Source: Smittia aterrima (taxonomy: Eukaryota > Arthropoda > Insecta > Diptera > Chironomidae). From it: a stretch of 64,000 bases of DNA. The notes below the pieces were generated by a model. That model was not told the DNA's origin. It searched no databases and worked only from the letters and a program-made list of their open reading frames with translations. The stretch is taken from the NCBI GenBank assembly GCA_033063855.1, contig CP093829.1, forward strand, positions 5,528,243 to 5,592,242, given 5' to 3'. The position numbers and the translations under genes were made by a program. Each line of letters begins with the position of its first letter. Position 1 is the first letter of the stretch. Below are positions 1 through 9,249 of this stretch, piece by piece.

Positions 1-947
1 CTCAACACAAGTTTGTTCCTGAAAATCTTCTGGCACAAATCGCACTGAACTTGCTCGATCTCGTGCTTTACGCTCGTATGAATGTTTAGATCACGCCGGT
101 TGAAGTAAACCTTTTCGCAACCATCACATTTGAATCTTGGAGTGATCGTATGTTTCTCAATGTGGCTCTGAAGACGATACTCGGCAATCAAAAGATGACA
201 AATTGGACAAAAAACTTTAAAATGACTTCGCATGTGTGCTCGGAGTTTAAACTTATTTTTTGATGTTCTTCCACAAACATCGCAGTGGAATTTGAGTTTG
301 CTATGAAACTCCCTTTCATGTCTTTTTAATCCGGCTTTTGTAGCAAATGAGTGAGTGCAGTTTCTGCACTCGAACTTTATCTCGGGCTGCGTTGCGAATT
401 CTCCATGGCGATTCTGTTGTTGATGTCTCCTTAAAAAGTCCTTGCGTGGAAAGTTTTTATTACAAGTTTGGCATGAAAACTTCTTCACATGAATCGGATA
501 ATGTTTTCTCAGACATTCTCTGTTTGAAGTTTTGTAATCACATTTAAAGCAGAGCCAACTTGAGCCCTTGCGATGAACTCGAAAAATATGAATCGACTTG
601 CAGTTCTTGCACTTGAATTGTTGATCGCATAAGCCACATTTGAAGAATTTTTCAGATTTTGTCTTCTGATGACAACTGTCGCACTTCTCAAGAGTTTCAC
701 AAACTTTCAAATGTTTGTTCAATTCATATAAATTCTTATTTGCATATCCACACTTTCCACAAGCAAAATATGATTCGTACAATTCGACAGAAGTTCGCCA
801 TAATTTGTCGAATTTCCGCAGCACAATTTCCACTTCTTTCACTTCAGGTTCATCGTCAGTCTCTGGATCATCCGGCAGGAATAAAGTGAAGTGCACTTCC
901 GGTTCGTGTTTTATATTATCGACGATTTCTTGAGAATAAACTTCCAT
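1..947 (-). CDS. C2H2 zinc-finger protein ZF-A (partial, C-terminus off the left edge)
   Basis: About 315 codons run open from the ATG at 947-945 to the window edge, so the last fingers and stop are missing. It starts MEVYSQEIVDN and has the family's acidic N-terminal module of about 60 residues (IKHEPE, then an LPDDPETDDEPEVKEV stretch). A C2HC-like finger (CGKC...HLKVC) follows, then a CxxC-rich segment, then a run of C2H2 fingers on short non-TGEKP linkers. C2H2 arrays of this kind usually bind DNA, so a nuclear transcription-factor role is inferred; the targets are unknown. It is the first of five tandem paralogues on this strand. No intron is visible. Confidence 0.85.
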   Translation of the reverse strand, partial: MEVYSQEIVDNIKHEPEVHFTLFLPDDPETDDEPEVKEVEIVLRKFDKLWRTSVELYESYFACGKCGYANKNLYELNKHLKVCETLEKCDSCHQKTKSEKFFKCGLCDQQFKCKNCKSIHIFRVHRKGSSWLCFKCDYKTSNRECLRKHYPIHVKKFSCQTCNKNFPRKDFLRRHQQQNRHGEFATQPEIKFECRNCTHSFATKAGLKRHEREFHSKLKFHCDVCGRTSKNKFKLRAHMRSHFKVFCPICHLLIAEYRLQSHIEKHTITPRFKCDGCEKVYFNRRDLNIHTSVKHEIEQVQCDLCQKIFRNKLVL

Positions 948-1041
948 TGCGAGCTCGAGATTTACCAGCTGATCGAAAACGTAGCTCAGAATGGATTTTT
1001 CTACCTGAAAATGGTTCAATTTTTTCACAGCAATAAAGTTC

Positions 1042-1064
1042 TAAGTCAAGCGACGAGTGACTTA
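1042..1064 (-). promoter_or_regulatory. Palindromic element upstream of ZF-A
   Basis: TAAGTCA, nine bases, TGACTTA, lying 95-117 bp upstream of the ZF-A start. The same perfect 7-bp arms occur upstream of ZF-D and ZF-E, and degenerate versions upstream of ZF-B, ZF-C, ZF-F and ZF-G. The half-site resembles bZIP or nuclear-receptor half-sites, but no factor can be assigned. Confidence 0.4.
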
Positions 1065-1226
1065 ACTGATTCTTACATTTTCACAACTGAAAATTATAAA
1101 TTGAATTTCCTTTATAAAAACTTCAGCTCATTTAATTAAATCATCTGAAAATATTCAACTAAAAAATATTTTATGTTTCAATTCATATTTTATTTCAGTT
1201 TTAATTCAAATATTTCTTAAACGCAG

Positions 1227-2450
1227 TTAAGCCAAATGACATTTCATATGAGATTTGATTATCTGCAGTCTTGTCGATTGATGATTGCAATTCGGGCATT
1301 TGTAGATTTTCGGACCGATGTGGATTTTCTTGTGCTCTTTAAGTTCCGTGAAGTTCTTATACTTTTGCTTGCAATTCAAAATTGGACAAGCCAATGATTC
1401 TCGTCGTGATGAATGAATCTTCATGTGCTTATTTAAATATTTTTTACACATTGATACGTTGCAAGTTGAACATGAAACCATTAAATGATTGATCATGTGC
1501 ACTCTCAACAATTGTTTGTTATTGAAAATCTTCTGGCACAAATCGCACTGAACTTGCTTGATCTCGTGCTTTCTCCTCTTATGTCGGTTTAGATCAATCC
1601 GATTGAAGTAAACACTGTCGCATGCATTGCATTTGAAGGATGCAGTGGACGTGTGCTTATCAATGTGTCTCTGAAGACAATTCTCAGCTAGTAATCGATG
1701 GCATATTGGACAAGGCACTTTGAAATGAGTTTGCATGTGATTCTGGATATGCCTTATTGTTTTTAATTTTTTTCCACAAACATCGCAGTGGAATCTGAGT
1801 TTGCAATGAACTCTCATTTCATGTCTTCTTAATCCGATTTTAGTAGCAAATGAAGAAACGCAAAATTTGCAATCAAATTTAATTCCTGGCTTCGTTGCGT
1901 AATCTCCATGTCGATGTTGCTGTTGATGGATTATCAGTCGATGCTTAACCGCGAAATTTTGCTTACAAGTTTGGCATGAAAACTTCTTCACATGAATCTG
2001 ATAATGATTTCTCAGACATTCTCTGTTTAAAGTTTTATAATCACATCCGGAGCAAATCCAAGTTGAGCCCTTGCAATGAACTTGAGAAATGTGGTTCGCT
2101 TTACAGTTTTTACACTTGAATTGTTGATAGCATAAGCCACATTTGATGATATTTTCAGATTTAGCCTTCTGATGACAACTGTCGCACTTCTTAAGAGTTT
2201 CACAAACTTTCAAATGATTGTTAAATTGATATAACTTCTTATTTGCATATCCGCACTTTCCACAAGCAAAATATGATTTGAACAACTCAGGAGAACTTTT
2301 CCATGTTTTATCGAATTTCCGCAGCACAATTTTCACTTCCTTCACTTCAGGTTCATCGTCAGTCTCTGGATCGTCTGGCAGGAATAAAGTGAAGTGCACT
2401 TCCGGTTCGTGTTTTATATTATCGATAATTTCTTGAGAATATTCTTCCAT
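1227..2450 (-). CDS. C2H2 zinc-finger protein ZF-B, 407 aa
   Basis: Complete single-exon gene starting MEEYSQEIIDN. Residues 1-60 form a charged module containing IKHE, which fits the SUMO consensus (hydrophobic-K-x-E). Residues 63-82 are a C2HC-like finger and about 88-125 are CxxC-rich. Ten C2H2 fingers follow, starting near residues 133, 158, 193, 221, 247, 274, 301, 327, 355 and 384. The ninth has a widened CPILNC pair. Linkers are short and lack TGEKP, as in many lineage-specific insect arrays. A poly(A)-like AATAAA lies just downstream on this strand, near 1190. Nuclear DNA binding is inferred from family; targets are unknown. Confidence 0.9.
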   Translation of the reverse strand: MEEYSQEIIDNIKHEPEVHFTLFLPDDPETDDEPEVKEVKIVLRKFDKTWKSSPELFKSYFACGKCGYANKKLYQFNNHLKVCETLKKCDSCHQKAKSENIIKCGLCYQQFKCKNCKANHISQVHCKGSTWICSGCDYKTLNRECLRNHYQIHVKKFSCQTCKQNFAVKHRLIIHQQQHRHGDYATKPGIKFDCKFCVSSFATKIGLRRHEMRVHCKLRFHCDVCGKKLKTIRHIQNHMQTHFKVPCPICHRLLAENCLQRHIDKHTSTASFKCNACDSVYFNRIDLNRHKRRKHEIKQVQCDLCQKIFNNKQLLRVHMINHLMVSCSTCNVSMCKKYLNKHMKIHSSRRESLACPILNCKQKYKNFTELKEHKKIHIGPKIYKCPNCNHQSTRLQIIKSHMKCHLA

Positions 2451-2767
2451 TACGAGCTCGAGATTTATTTGTTATTGTGAACTGATCGAAAACTGAACTT
2501 TTTCTTGCGTTATCAGATTTCTACCTGAAAATGGTTCAATTTTTTTACAGCAACAATGATTCAAGTCTAGCGACATGTGACTTAGCTAATTCTTACTTCT
2601 TCGCAATGAAATGAATTGTGAGAATTTGCATTTCAGTTTTATTTTGAGGAAACACCTGCATATCAAAATCCTCTGAAAATATTCATTGATAGTAATAAAA
2701 AATTATTATTTCTCATTTCAATTCAATTCAATTTATTTCAGTTTTAATTCAAATATTTCTAACAAAG
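2451..2767. other. Spacer between ZF-C and ZF-B
   Basis: Holds the ZF-B 5' flank with a half-degenerate copy of the palindrome (right arm TGACTTA at 2578-2584) and the ZF-C 3' flank, whose AT-rich sequence near 2715-2765 repeats the 3' flanks of the other ZF genes. No gene seen. Confidence 0.6.
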
Positions 2768-3991
2768 TTAAGTTCGGTGACGTCTCACGTGTCGTTGCAT
2801 TTGTTGAAATCTTTTCGTTTGATATTTGCAATTCAGGCATTTGTAGTTTTGCGGTCCGATGTGAACTTTCTTGTGCTCTTCAAGTTCTTTGAGACTCGAA
2901 AACTTTTGATGGCAATACAAGATATCACAAGCCAGTGACTCTTGTTTCGACGAATGAATTCTCATGTGAATGTAAAAACTATGTTTTCCTATCGATTTGC
3001 TGCAGATTGGACATGAAACCTTCAGATGACTGGTTATGTGAGATCTCAAACGAAGTTTATTCTTGAAAAACTTATTGCACAAATCGCACTGGACTTGCTG
3101 AATCTCGTGCTTCCAGAGCTTATGATTGTTTAGAGCAGGCTGGTTGAAACATATTTTATCGCAAGCATCGCATTTAAATCTTGGTGTGATCGTATGTCTC
3201 TCAATGTGACTTTGAAGACGAATCTCAGCAAATAAATGATGACAAATTGGACAAGGAATTTTGAAATGAGTTTGCACGTGAATTTGGAGCTGCTTCTTGG
3301 TGTTTTTTATTTTGCCACAAACATCGCAGTGAAACTTTCTTTCATTGTGAACATTTATTTGATGTTGACTTAATCCATGTTTGGTTGTGAATGAGTGAAC
3401 GCAAAGACTGCACTCAAACTTTATATCTTCGATCGTTGCGTAAACTCCATGTCGATGCTGCTGTTGGTGCTTTTTCAAAAGATTACCAAATGAAAAGTTT
3501 TGCTCGCAAGTTTCGCAAGAAAACTTCTTCAAGTGAGTCTGATAATGTGTTTTTAGATAATTTTTGATTGAGGTGTTGTAATCACATTTAGAGCAGAGCC
3601 ATCTTGAATCCTTCTGATGAACTAGAAAAATGTGAATCGACTTGCAGTTGTTGCACTTAAATTTGAGATCGCAAAAGCAACATTTGATGACCTTATCAGA
3701 TTTACTGAACAAACGACATTCTTCACACTTTTTAAGAGGTTTACAAGTTTTCAAATGTCTGTTCAATTCTCCTTGCATCTTATTTACGAATTCGCATTTT
3801 CCACATGCAAAAAATGATTCAAACAACTTGGCAGGCATTTTCCACTTTTTATCGAATTTCCTCACAAAAGAATTCACTTCCTTCACTTTTGGTTCATCAT
3901 CAGTCTTTGGGTCACTTGGTAGATAACAAACGAAGTGAGCTTCCGGCTCGTGCTTGATATTATCGACGATTTTTTGAGAATATTCTTCCAT
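2768..3991 (-). CDS. C2H2 zinc-finger protein ZF-C, 407 aa
   Basis: Intronless paralogue starting MEEYSQKIVDN at 3991-3989. The frame stays open upstream to another ATG at 4057, which would add 22 residues. I prefer 3991 because every paralogue starts at that point. Its N-terminal module is more divergent (FVCYLPSDPKTDDEPKV) and shares CYLPSDP with ZF-E. The finger layout matches ZF-B: a C2HC-like finger, a CxxC-rich segment, then ten C2H2 fingers, with no frame damage. Predicted DNA-contact residues in several helices differ from the other copies, so binding specificity has probably diverged. Function is inferred from domain content only. Confidence 0.88.
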   Translation of the reverse strand: MEEYSQKIVDNIKHEPEAHFVCYLPSDPKTDDEPKVKEVNSFVRKFDKKWKMPAKLFESFFACGKCEFVNKMQGELNRHLKTCKPLKKCEECRLFSKSDKVIKCCFCDLKFKCNNCKSIHIFLVHQKDSRWLCSKCDYNTSIKNYLKTHYQTHLKKFSCETCEQNFSFGNLLKKHQQQHRHGVYATIEDIKFECSLCVHSFTTKHGLSQHQINVHNERKFHCDVCGKIKNTKKQLQIHVQTHFKIPCPICHHLFAEIRLQSHIERHTITPRFKCDACDKICFNQPALNNHKLWKHEIQQVQCDLCNKFFKNKLRLRSHITSHLKVSCPICSKSIGKHSFYIHMRIHSSKQESLACDILYCHQKFSSLKELEEHKKVHIGPQNYKCLNCKYQTKRFQQMQRHVRRHRT

Positions 3992-4348
3992 TGCAAACTT
4001 TAAATTTACCAACTGATGTGAACTGAGCGAAAACTGAACTAAGAATGAAGTTTTCAATTGTTGTCACTTTCTACCTGAAAGTGGTTAAAATTATTTCAGA
4101 GCAACAACGATTCAAGCGACGAGTGACTTAGCTTATTCTTAATTATTCCCTGAAAGTCTTTTGGTTTATTAAAATATGTAAGTGGATACCATTTAAGTAG
4201 ACAAGTTCAAGTTTCATTCACCACATGTTTAACTGCGCAACATATCAAAATCGTCTGAGAATATTCAATGATAGTAATAAAAATAATTAATTTTCATTTC
4301 ATTTCAATTCAATTTATTTCAGTTTTAATTCAAATATTTCTAACAAAT
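3992..4348. other. Spacer between ZF-D and ZF-C
   Basis: 5' flank of ZF-C with a one-armed copy of the palindrome (TGACTTA at 4124-4130), then the AT-rich 3' flank of ZF-D. No coding sequence is supported apart from the optional 22-residue upstream extension of ZF-C. Confidence 0.6.
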
Positions 4349-5572
4349 TTAGGCGGAATGACAATTCATGTGTTTTTTCATTTCACGCAATGATGTCGAT
4401 TGATGATTGCAATTCGGGCATTTGTAGATTTTCGGACCGATGTGAATTTTCTTGTGCTCTTCAAGTTCCGTGAAGTTCTTAAACTTTTGCTTGCAATACA
4501 AAACTGCACAAGCCAATGATTCTCGTCTTGATGAATGAATCTTCATATGCTTATTTAAGTATCTTTTACACATAGATTCGTTGCAAGTTGGACATGAAAC
4601 CCTTAAATGATTGATCATGTGCACTCTCAACAAATATTTGGTATTAAAAATCTTCTGGCACAAATCGCACTGAACTTGCTCGATCTCGTGCTTTCTCTTC
4701 TTATGAGCTGTCAGATCATTCCGGTTATAGTAAACTTTTTCGCAATCATCACATTTAAATCTTGGTGTGATCGTATGCTTCTCAATGTGGCTCTGAAGAC
4801 AATTCTCAGCTAGTAATCGATGGCAAATTGGACAAGGCACTTTGAAATGAGTTTGCATGTGATTCTGGATAAGCTTATTTGTTTTTGATGTTTTTCCACA
4901 AACATCGCAGTGGAATCTGAGTTTGCTATGAAAGATCCTTTTATGTCTTCTTAATCCGACTTTTGTTGCAAATGAGTGAACGCAAAATCTGCACTCAAAT
5001 TTGATTCCTGGCTTAGTTGCGTAATCTCCATGTCGATGCTGCTGTTGGTGCTCTTTCAAAAGATGATTGAATGAAAATCTTTGCTGGCAACTTTGGCATT
5101 TAAACTTCTTCAAGTGAATCTGATAATGATTTCTTAGATATTCCCTGATTGAGGTCTTGTAATTACATTTGCTGCAGTGCCAGTTTGAATCCTTGCGATG
5201 GACTTGTGAAATGTGAATCGATTTGCAGTTGTTGCACATGAATTGTTGATCGCATAAGCCACATTCGATGATTTTTTCGGTTTTTGTATTCTGATTACAA
5301 CTGTCGCACTTCTTAAAAGTTTTACAAACTTTTAAATGTCTGTTCAATTCTCCTGACTTCTTATTTGTGTATCCGCACTTTCCACAAAAAAAATATGATT
5401 TGAACAACTCAGGAGAACTTTTCCATGTTTTGTCAAATTTTTGCAGCACAATTTTCACTTCCTTCACTTCAGGTTCATCGTCAGTCTCTGGATCGTCCGG
5501 CAGGAATAAAGTGAAGTGCACTTCCGGCTCGTGCTTGATATTATCGACGATTTCTTGAGAATATTCTTCCAT
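4349..5572 (-). CDS. C2H2 zinc-finger protein ZF-D, 407 aa
   Basis: Complete intronless gene, start MEEYSQEIVDN, closest to ZF-B in the N-terminal module (LFLPDDPETDDEPEV) and in the C-terminal fingers. It has ten C2H2 fingers after the C2HC-like and CxxC-rich segments. IKHE is kept. Differences from ZF-B cluster in finger helices; in the FHCDVCGK finger the helix reads TSKTNKLIQNHM against LKTIRHIQNHM. A poly(A)-like signal lies in the AT-rich tail near 4315. A likely recent tandem duplicate with a presumed nuclear regulatory role. Confidence 0.9.
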   Translation of the reverse strand: MEEYSQEIVDNIKHEPEVHFTLFLPDDPETDDEPEVKEVKIVLQKFDKTWKSSPELFKSYFFCGKCGYTNKKSGELNRHLKVCKTFKKCDSCNQNTKTEKIIECGLCDQQFMCNNCKSIHISQVHRKDSNWHCSKCNYKTSIREYLRNHYQIHLKKFKCQSCQQRFSFNHLLKEHQQQHRHGDYATKPGIKFECRFCVHSFATKVGLRRHKRIFHSKLRFHCDVCGKTSKTNKLIQNHMQTHFKVPCPICHRLLAENCLQSHIEKHTITPRFKCDDCEKVYYNRNDLTAHKKRKHEIEQVQCDLCQKIFNTKYLLRVHMINHLRVSCPTCNESMCKRYLNKHMKIHSSRRESLACAVLYCKQKFKNFTELEEHKKIHIGPKIYKCPNCNHQSTSLREMKKHMNCHSA

Positions 5573-5678
5573 TTGAAGCTCGAGATTTATTTGTTATTGT
5601 GAACTGATCGAAAACTGAACTTTTTCTAGCGTTATCAGATTTCTATCTGCGTTCAATTACTTTACAGCAACAATAATC

Positions 5679-5701
5679 TAAGTCAAGCGACATGTGACTT
5701 A
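5679..5701 (-). promoter_or_regulatory. Palindromic element upstream of ZF-D
   Basis: Perfect TAAGTCA-N9-TGACTTA, 107-129 bp upstream of the ZF-D start codon. The spacer AGCGACATG differs from the ZF-A spacer AGCGACGAG at two positions while both arms are unchanged. Confidence 0.4.
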
Positions 5702-5847
5702 GCTAATTTTTACTTTCTTGCAATGAAATGAATTTGCAGTTCAGTTTTATTTTTGAGGAAACACCTGCATATCAAAATCCTTTGAAAATATTCAATGATA
5801 GTTCAATTCAATTTATTTCAGTTTTAATTCAAATATTTTTAACAAAG

Positions 5848-7074
5848 TTAAGCTCGGTGACATTTCATGTGTCGTTGCAATTGTTGCAATGCTTTCGATT
5901 GAAAATTGCAGTTTGGGCATTTGTAAATTTCTGGTCCGATGTGAATCTTCTTGTGCTCTTCAAATTCTTCGATACTTAAAAACATTTGATGGCATTTCAT
6001 GTTATCACAAGCCAACGATTCACGTCTTGCTGAATGAATCTTCATGTGCTGGTTCAAATAGTTTTTATGGATCGACTTGCTGCAAGTTGGGCATGAAACT
6101 ATTAAATGACTGTCCATGTGCGTTCTCAACCGAAGTTTGTTCTTGCAAATCTTTTGACACAAATCGCACTGGACTTGCTGAATCTCGTGAAATGTCTTTT
6201 TATGTCCGATTAAATCTTGCAGGTTGACGTAAAATTTTTCACAATCATCACATTTGAAGCTTGCAATGGTCGTATGCCTTTCAATGTGCCTCTGAAGACA
6301 ACGCTCAGTCAACAACCGATAGCAAATTGGACAACGAACTTTGAAGTGAAGTTGCATGTGTTGTCGGAGATGATTTTTGTAGTTCGTAATTTTTCCACAA
6401 ATATCGCAACGGAATATGAGATTTTTGTGAAAATTCGTTTCATGTTGGCGCAGTCCAATTTTAGTTGCAAATGAACGAATGCAAGTCGCGCACTCAAATT
6501 TTATCTCGGGCTGCGTTGCGTAAAATCCATGTCGATGCTGCTGTTGATGAATTTTCAACGATTGCTTAAGTGAAAACCTTTGCTCGCAAGTTGAGCATGA
6601 AAAATTCTTCAAGTGAATCTGATAATGAAAACTCAGATTGTCTTTATTTGAAGTTCTATAATCACAAATGCTGCATAGCCAATATGAGTCTTTACGATGA
6701 ACTTGCGAAATATGAATCGTCTTACAAAAATTGCATTTGTATTGTTGATCGCAGAAGCGACATTTGATGATATTCTCCGATTTGGTCTTAAAACGGCAAT
6801 TTTCGCACTTCTTAAGAGTCTCACAAATTTTCAAATGATTCTTCAAGCCTCCTGACTTCTTACTTGCATATCCGCACTTTCCACAAGAAAAATATGATTC
6901 GAACAACTTGGCAGAAGTTCGCCATGAGTAGTCGAATTTCCGCAACAAAATCTCCACTTCCTTCACTTCAGGTTCATCTTTAGTCTCTGGGTCACTTGGC
7001 AGATAACAAACGAGGTGAACTTCTGGCTCATGCTTGATATTATCGACGATTTTTTGAGAATAAACTTCTTCCAT
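5848..7074 (-). CDS. C2H2 zinc-finger protein ZF-E, 408 aa
   Basis: Intronless, starting MEEVYSQKIVDN with one extra codon near the start compared with most copies. The N-terminal module carries CYLPSDPETKDEPEV, like ZF-C. Fingers are complete and in register with ZF-B. The ninth finger reads CDNMKCHQMF, a variant shared with ZF-G, which suggests common descent or sequence exchange between these two. It is the rightmost member of the five-gene stack and is followed on the opposite strand by receptor GR-1. DNA binding is inferred. Confidence 0.88.
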   Translation of the reverse strand: MEEVYSQKIVDNIKHEPEVHLVCYLPSDPETKDEPEVKEVEILLRKFDYSWRTSAKLFESYFSCGKCGYASKKSGGLKNHLKICETLKKCENCRFKTKSENIIKCRFCDQQYKCNFCKTIHISQVHRKDSYWLCSICDYRTSNKDNLSFHYQIHLKNFSCSTCEQRFSLKQSLKIHQQQHRHGFYATQPEIKFECATCIRSFATKIGLRQHETNFHKNLIFRCDICGKITNYKNHLRQHMQLHFKVRCPICYRLLTERCLQRHIERHTTIASFKCDDCEKFYVNLQDLIGHKKTFHEIQQVQCDLCQKICKNKLRLRTHMDSHLIVSCPTCSKSIHKNYLNQHMKIHSARRESLACDNMKCHQMFLSIEEFEEHKKIHIGPEIYKCPNCNFQSKALQQLQRHMKCHRA

Positions 7075-7170
7075 TGCGAACTCGAGACTTATCGGCTGAT
7101 CGACAAGGGAGCTAAGAATAAAGTTTTTTTTAACTGAAAATGAAACAATTTGTTCGCAGCAATAAAGTTC

Positions 7171-7193
7171 TAAGTCAAGAGAAGAGTGACTTA
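7171..7193 (-). promoter_or_regulatory. Palindromic element upstream of ZF-E
   Basis: TAAGTCA-N9-TGACTTA, 97-119 bp upstream of the ZF-E start; the spacer is AGAGAAGAG. Both arms are intact. Confidence 0.4.
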
Positions 7194-7514
7194 GCTTATT
7201 CTTACTTGATTTCTGAAATTAAGAATTATAAATTGAAATTTCTTTTTAATGAATCGATTTGCGTTGGACATGAAATCTTCATGTCTTAGCTTCTGACAAC
7301 TTTCATAATTCAATGATCAAATGTTCAATGAAAGAAGGAGAATGACTTTAAAAGCTTCGTTCCAAATTTGAACTTCAAATAACGTTTTTAAATATCATTT
7401 CAAAGGAAACTAAAATGTTTACTTTAATTTTCACTCAAAGCTAACAAAGGTTCAAAGACTTCGATATTATCCTTCCCCAGCACAAACAAAATGCAAGTAA
7501 ATATTAAATTGACC
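7194..7514. other. Spacer between ZF-E and the GR-1 promoter
   Basis: Divergent intergenic stretch between a - strand zinc-finger gene and a + strand receptor gene. AT-rich; no ORF or RNA gene that I can support. Confidence 0.5.
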
Positions 7515-7613
7515 CACTTGGGAAAATTAATTAATTAATTAAATTAATTTCCCAGGAAGCAAAATACAATAAATGTTTTAGTCTCATCGTGTTGTCCGAG
7601 TAAAATGGTCGAT
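7515..7613 (+). promoter_or_regulatory. GR-1 Inr/DPE promoter
   Basis: Initiator-like TTAGTC (A at 7580 taken as +1) and GGTCG at 7607-7611 (+28 to +32) fit the fly Inr and DPE consensus at the required spacing. The conserved ATG falls at +35. Upstream, CACTTGGG followed by repeated TTAATTAATT at 7515-7550 corresponds to the -55 element of GR-2, -3, -5 and -6. No TATA box is seen near -30. Confidence 0.55.
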
Positions 7614-8930
7614 ATGGACGTTTATTCTTCTTCAAAATGGTTCTTTGTCGTTCTGAAGTTATTGGGCTTAGCTCCTTACAGCGTCGATAAGAAAACTCGG
7701 GAGTTTAAGATGAAACTAGTCAATAAAATTATTTTGGTCGTCTCAGTTTCAACTTATTTAATATTAGCTTTGGTTCAGGCAACATATGGTGAAATGGGTT
7801 ACATTTCAAGCGGTGTCGAATCAAACTTTATCGATGACATTTGGCGAAAAGCTTTTGAGCTTCAACAATTTCTTTCGATCGCAATCCTCGTGTTCAACTT
7901 TTCGAGAATGAAAAATGTGGAAAACCTTATGAAAGTGCTTTATCAATTTGACCAATCAATTGATAAACTTGGCTGGGAAAAGGCAAATCAGATTAAAACT
8001 TTCGGTTTCTTTGGATTATTAATAGCATCCACAACGATGATGACGATTATTATGACGACAGGATTATTAATTATTGAATTTGAAGCCTCAGTAAACTTTT
8101 TCAATTATTTCATCAACTTTTTCAACTACATCATCGTCACTGAGTTGTTTCTCTTCGTGTCAGTTCAGTTCACCCTGAGCGTTATCGCAATCAACAATCG
8201 ACTTGACAGTTTAATGAAGAACATCAGGTGAATATATGTACTATCAACCTAATGAATAATTAAATTAAATATAATTTTTTTAGATTTTTGATGCCGATGA
8301 GCGATGAATTTATTTTTTGCAAAACGAGTCCTCAAAAAGAAGAGTTTGTGATCCGAAACATTGCAATTCTTTACTATTTGTTGGCTGATGGAGTTGATGA
8401 GATCAATTCAGTCTTCTCTAAACTGGTAAGAGAGGACAAAACTTATTTTCATTTCATTTCATAATTTTGTTCTCTTTGTAGATGATTGCAGTCTTCATCC
8501 CAGCTTTGATCTTAATTACTTTCACAGCATTTTTCATCATAAAAGTTATTTTATTCAAGTTGCCAGTAGGTTTGTTTATTTTCTTCGACTTCTTCTTCTG
8601 GAATTTGTTTCTTGTGGTGCCAATTTTCTTTGTCATCAAATATGCAGCGTCAACTGTAACAAAATGTCGAACGCTATGCAATTACATTGGAAAGTACTCG
8701 AACTACTGCAATGACGAAATTATCACTCAAAAGGTGAAACTTCTTTTTGAGATTTTAGATTGGTTAGCAAAATATTTTTTTAGACAAATGCTTTAAGCAA
8801 CAAATTCAATTCACGTCCAATGATTTTATCAAGCGGATTCTTCAACATCGACTACGGCCTAAGCTTGTCAATATTTGGGACTATCACAACTTACTTGGTC
8901 ATCATTTGTCAATTTGAAAAGGATAATTAA
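7614..8930 (+). CDS. Gustatory-receptor-like GR-1, four exons, 384 aa
   Basis: Exons 7614-8227, 8284-8425, 8482-8733 and 8784-8930; phases agree at every junction. The protein has several hydrophobic segments consistent with seven membrane helices. It ends GTITTYLVIICQF, matching the TYhhhhhQF signature of insect gustatory receptors (7tm_7), which work as ligand-gated cation channels in sensory-neuron membranes. The ligand cannot be predicted. An ATG at 7605 is in frame, but 7614 (MDVYSSSKWF) matches all paralogues and the promoter geometry. Retains intron 3 (8734-8783). Poly(A) signal AATAAA at 8987. Another 7tm chemoreceptor family is less likely given the C-terminal motif. Confidence 0.88.
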
Positions 8931-9249
8931 TAGATTTGTTAGAGCACTTGTGAGTTTGATGTTGAACTGTTAAACAAGAGCTTGCCAATAAATAAATTTC
9001 TCTGAGCCACTTTAACAAATGAACTCTAATAAGTTATGTTCGAAGATTTAATTTGGCTGAGATTATTGCTGGGAAACTTCTTATCGCAGCACTTGTATCT
9101 TAATCGGTTCTTTGCTTGAAGTTTTATTTCATAACAAACTGAAATCAGCGCAACAAATCAAAATCGTCTGAAAATAAATAAATAAAAAATTAGTAATTTT
9201 CATTTTATTTCATTTTATTTCAGTTTTAATTCAAATATTTCTAACAAAT
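8931..9249. other. Spacer between GR-1 and ZF-F (left part of duplicated block)
   Basis: The sequence at about 9060-9122 recurs near 15770-15832, between GR-4 and ZF-G, so this is part of a copied segment. It holds the GR-1 3' end and the ZF-F 3' flank. No gene. Confidence 0.7.

Noticed and set aside
3632..3926. Plus-strand ORFs opposite the zinc-finger genes, such as 3632-3817, 3642-3926, 4607-4813, 5889-6227 and 6217-6474
   Set aside because: They are antisense shadows of the fingers; they recur because the paralogues repeat, and none has a motif of its own.
8482..8796. Separate short membrane-protein genes starting MIAVLIPALIL
   Set aside because: These are the third exons of the receptor genes, preceded by a TAG acceptor and in phase with exon 2. 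GR-10 starts this exon with Leu, so the Met is not a start codon.
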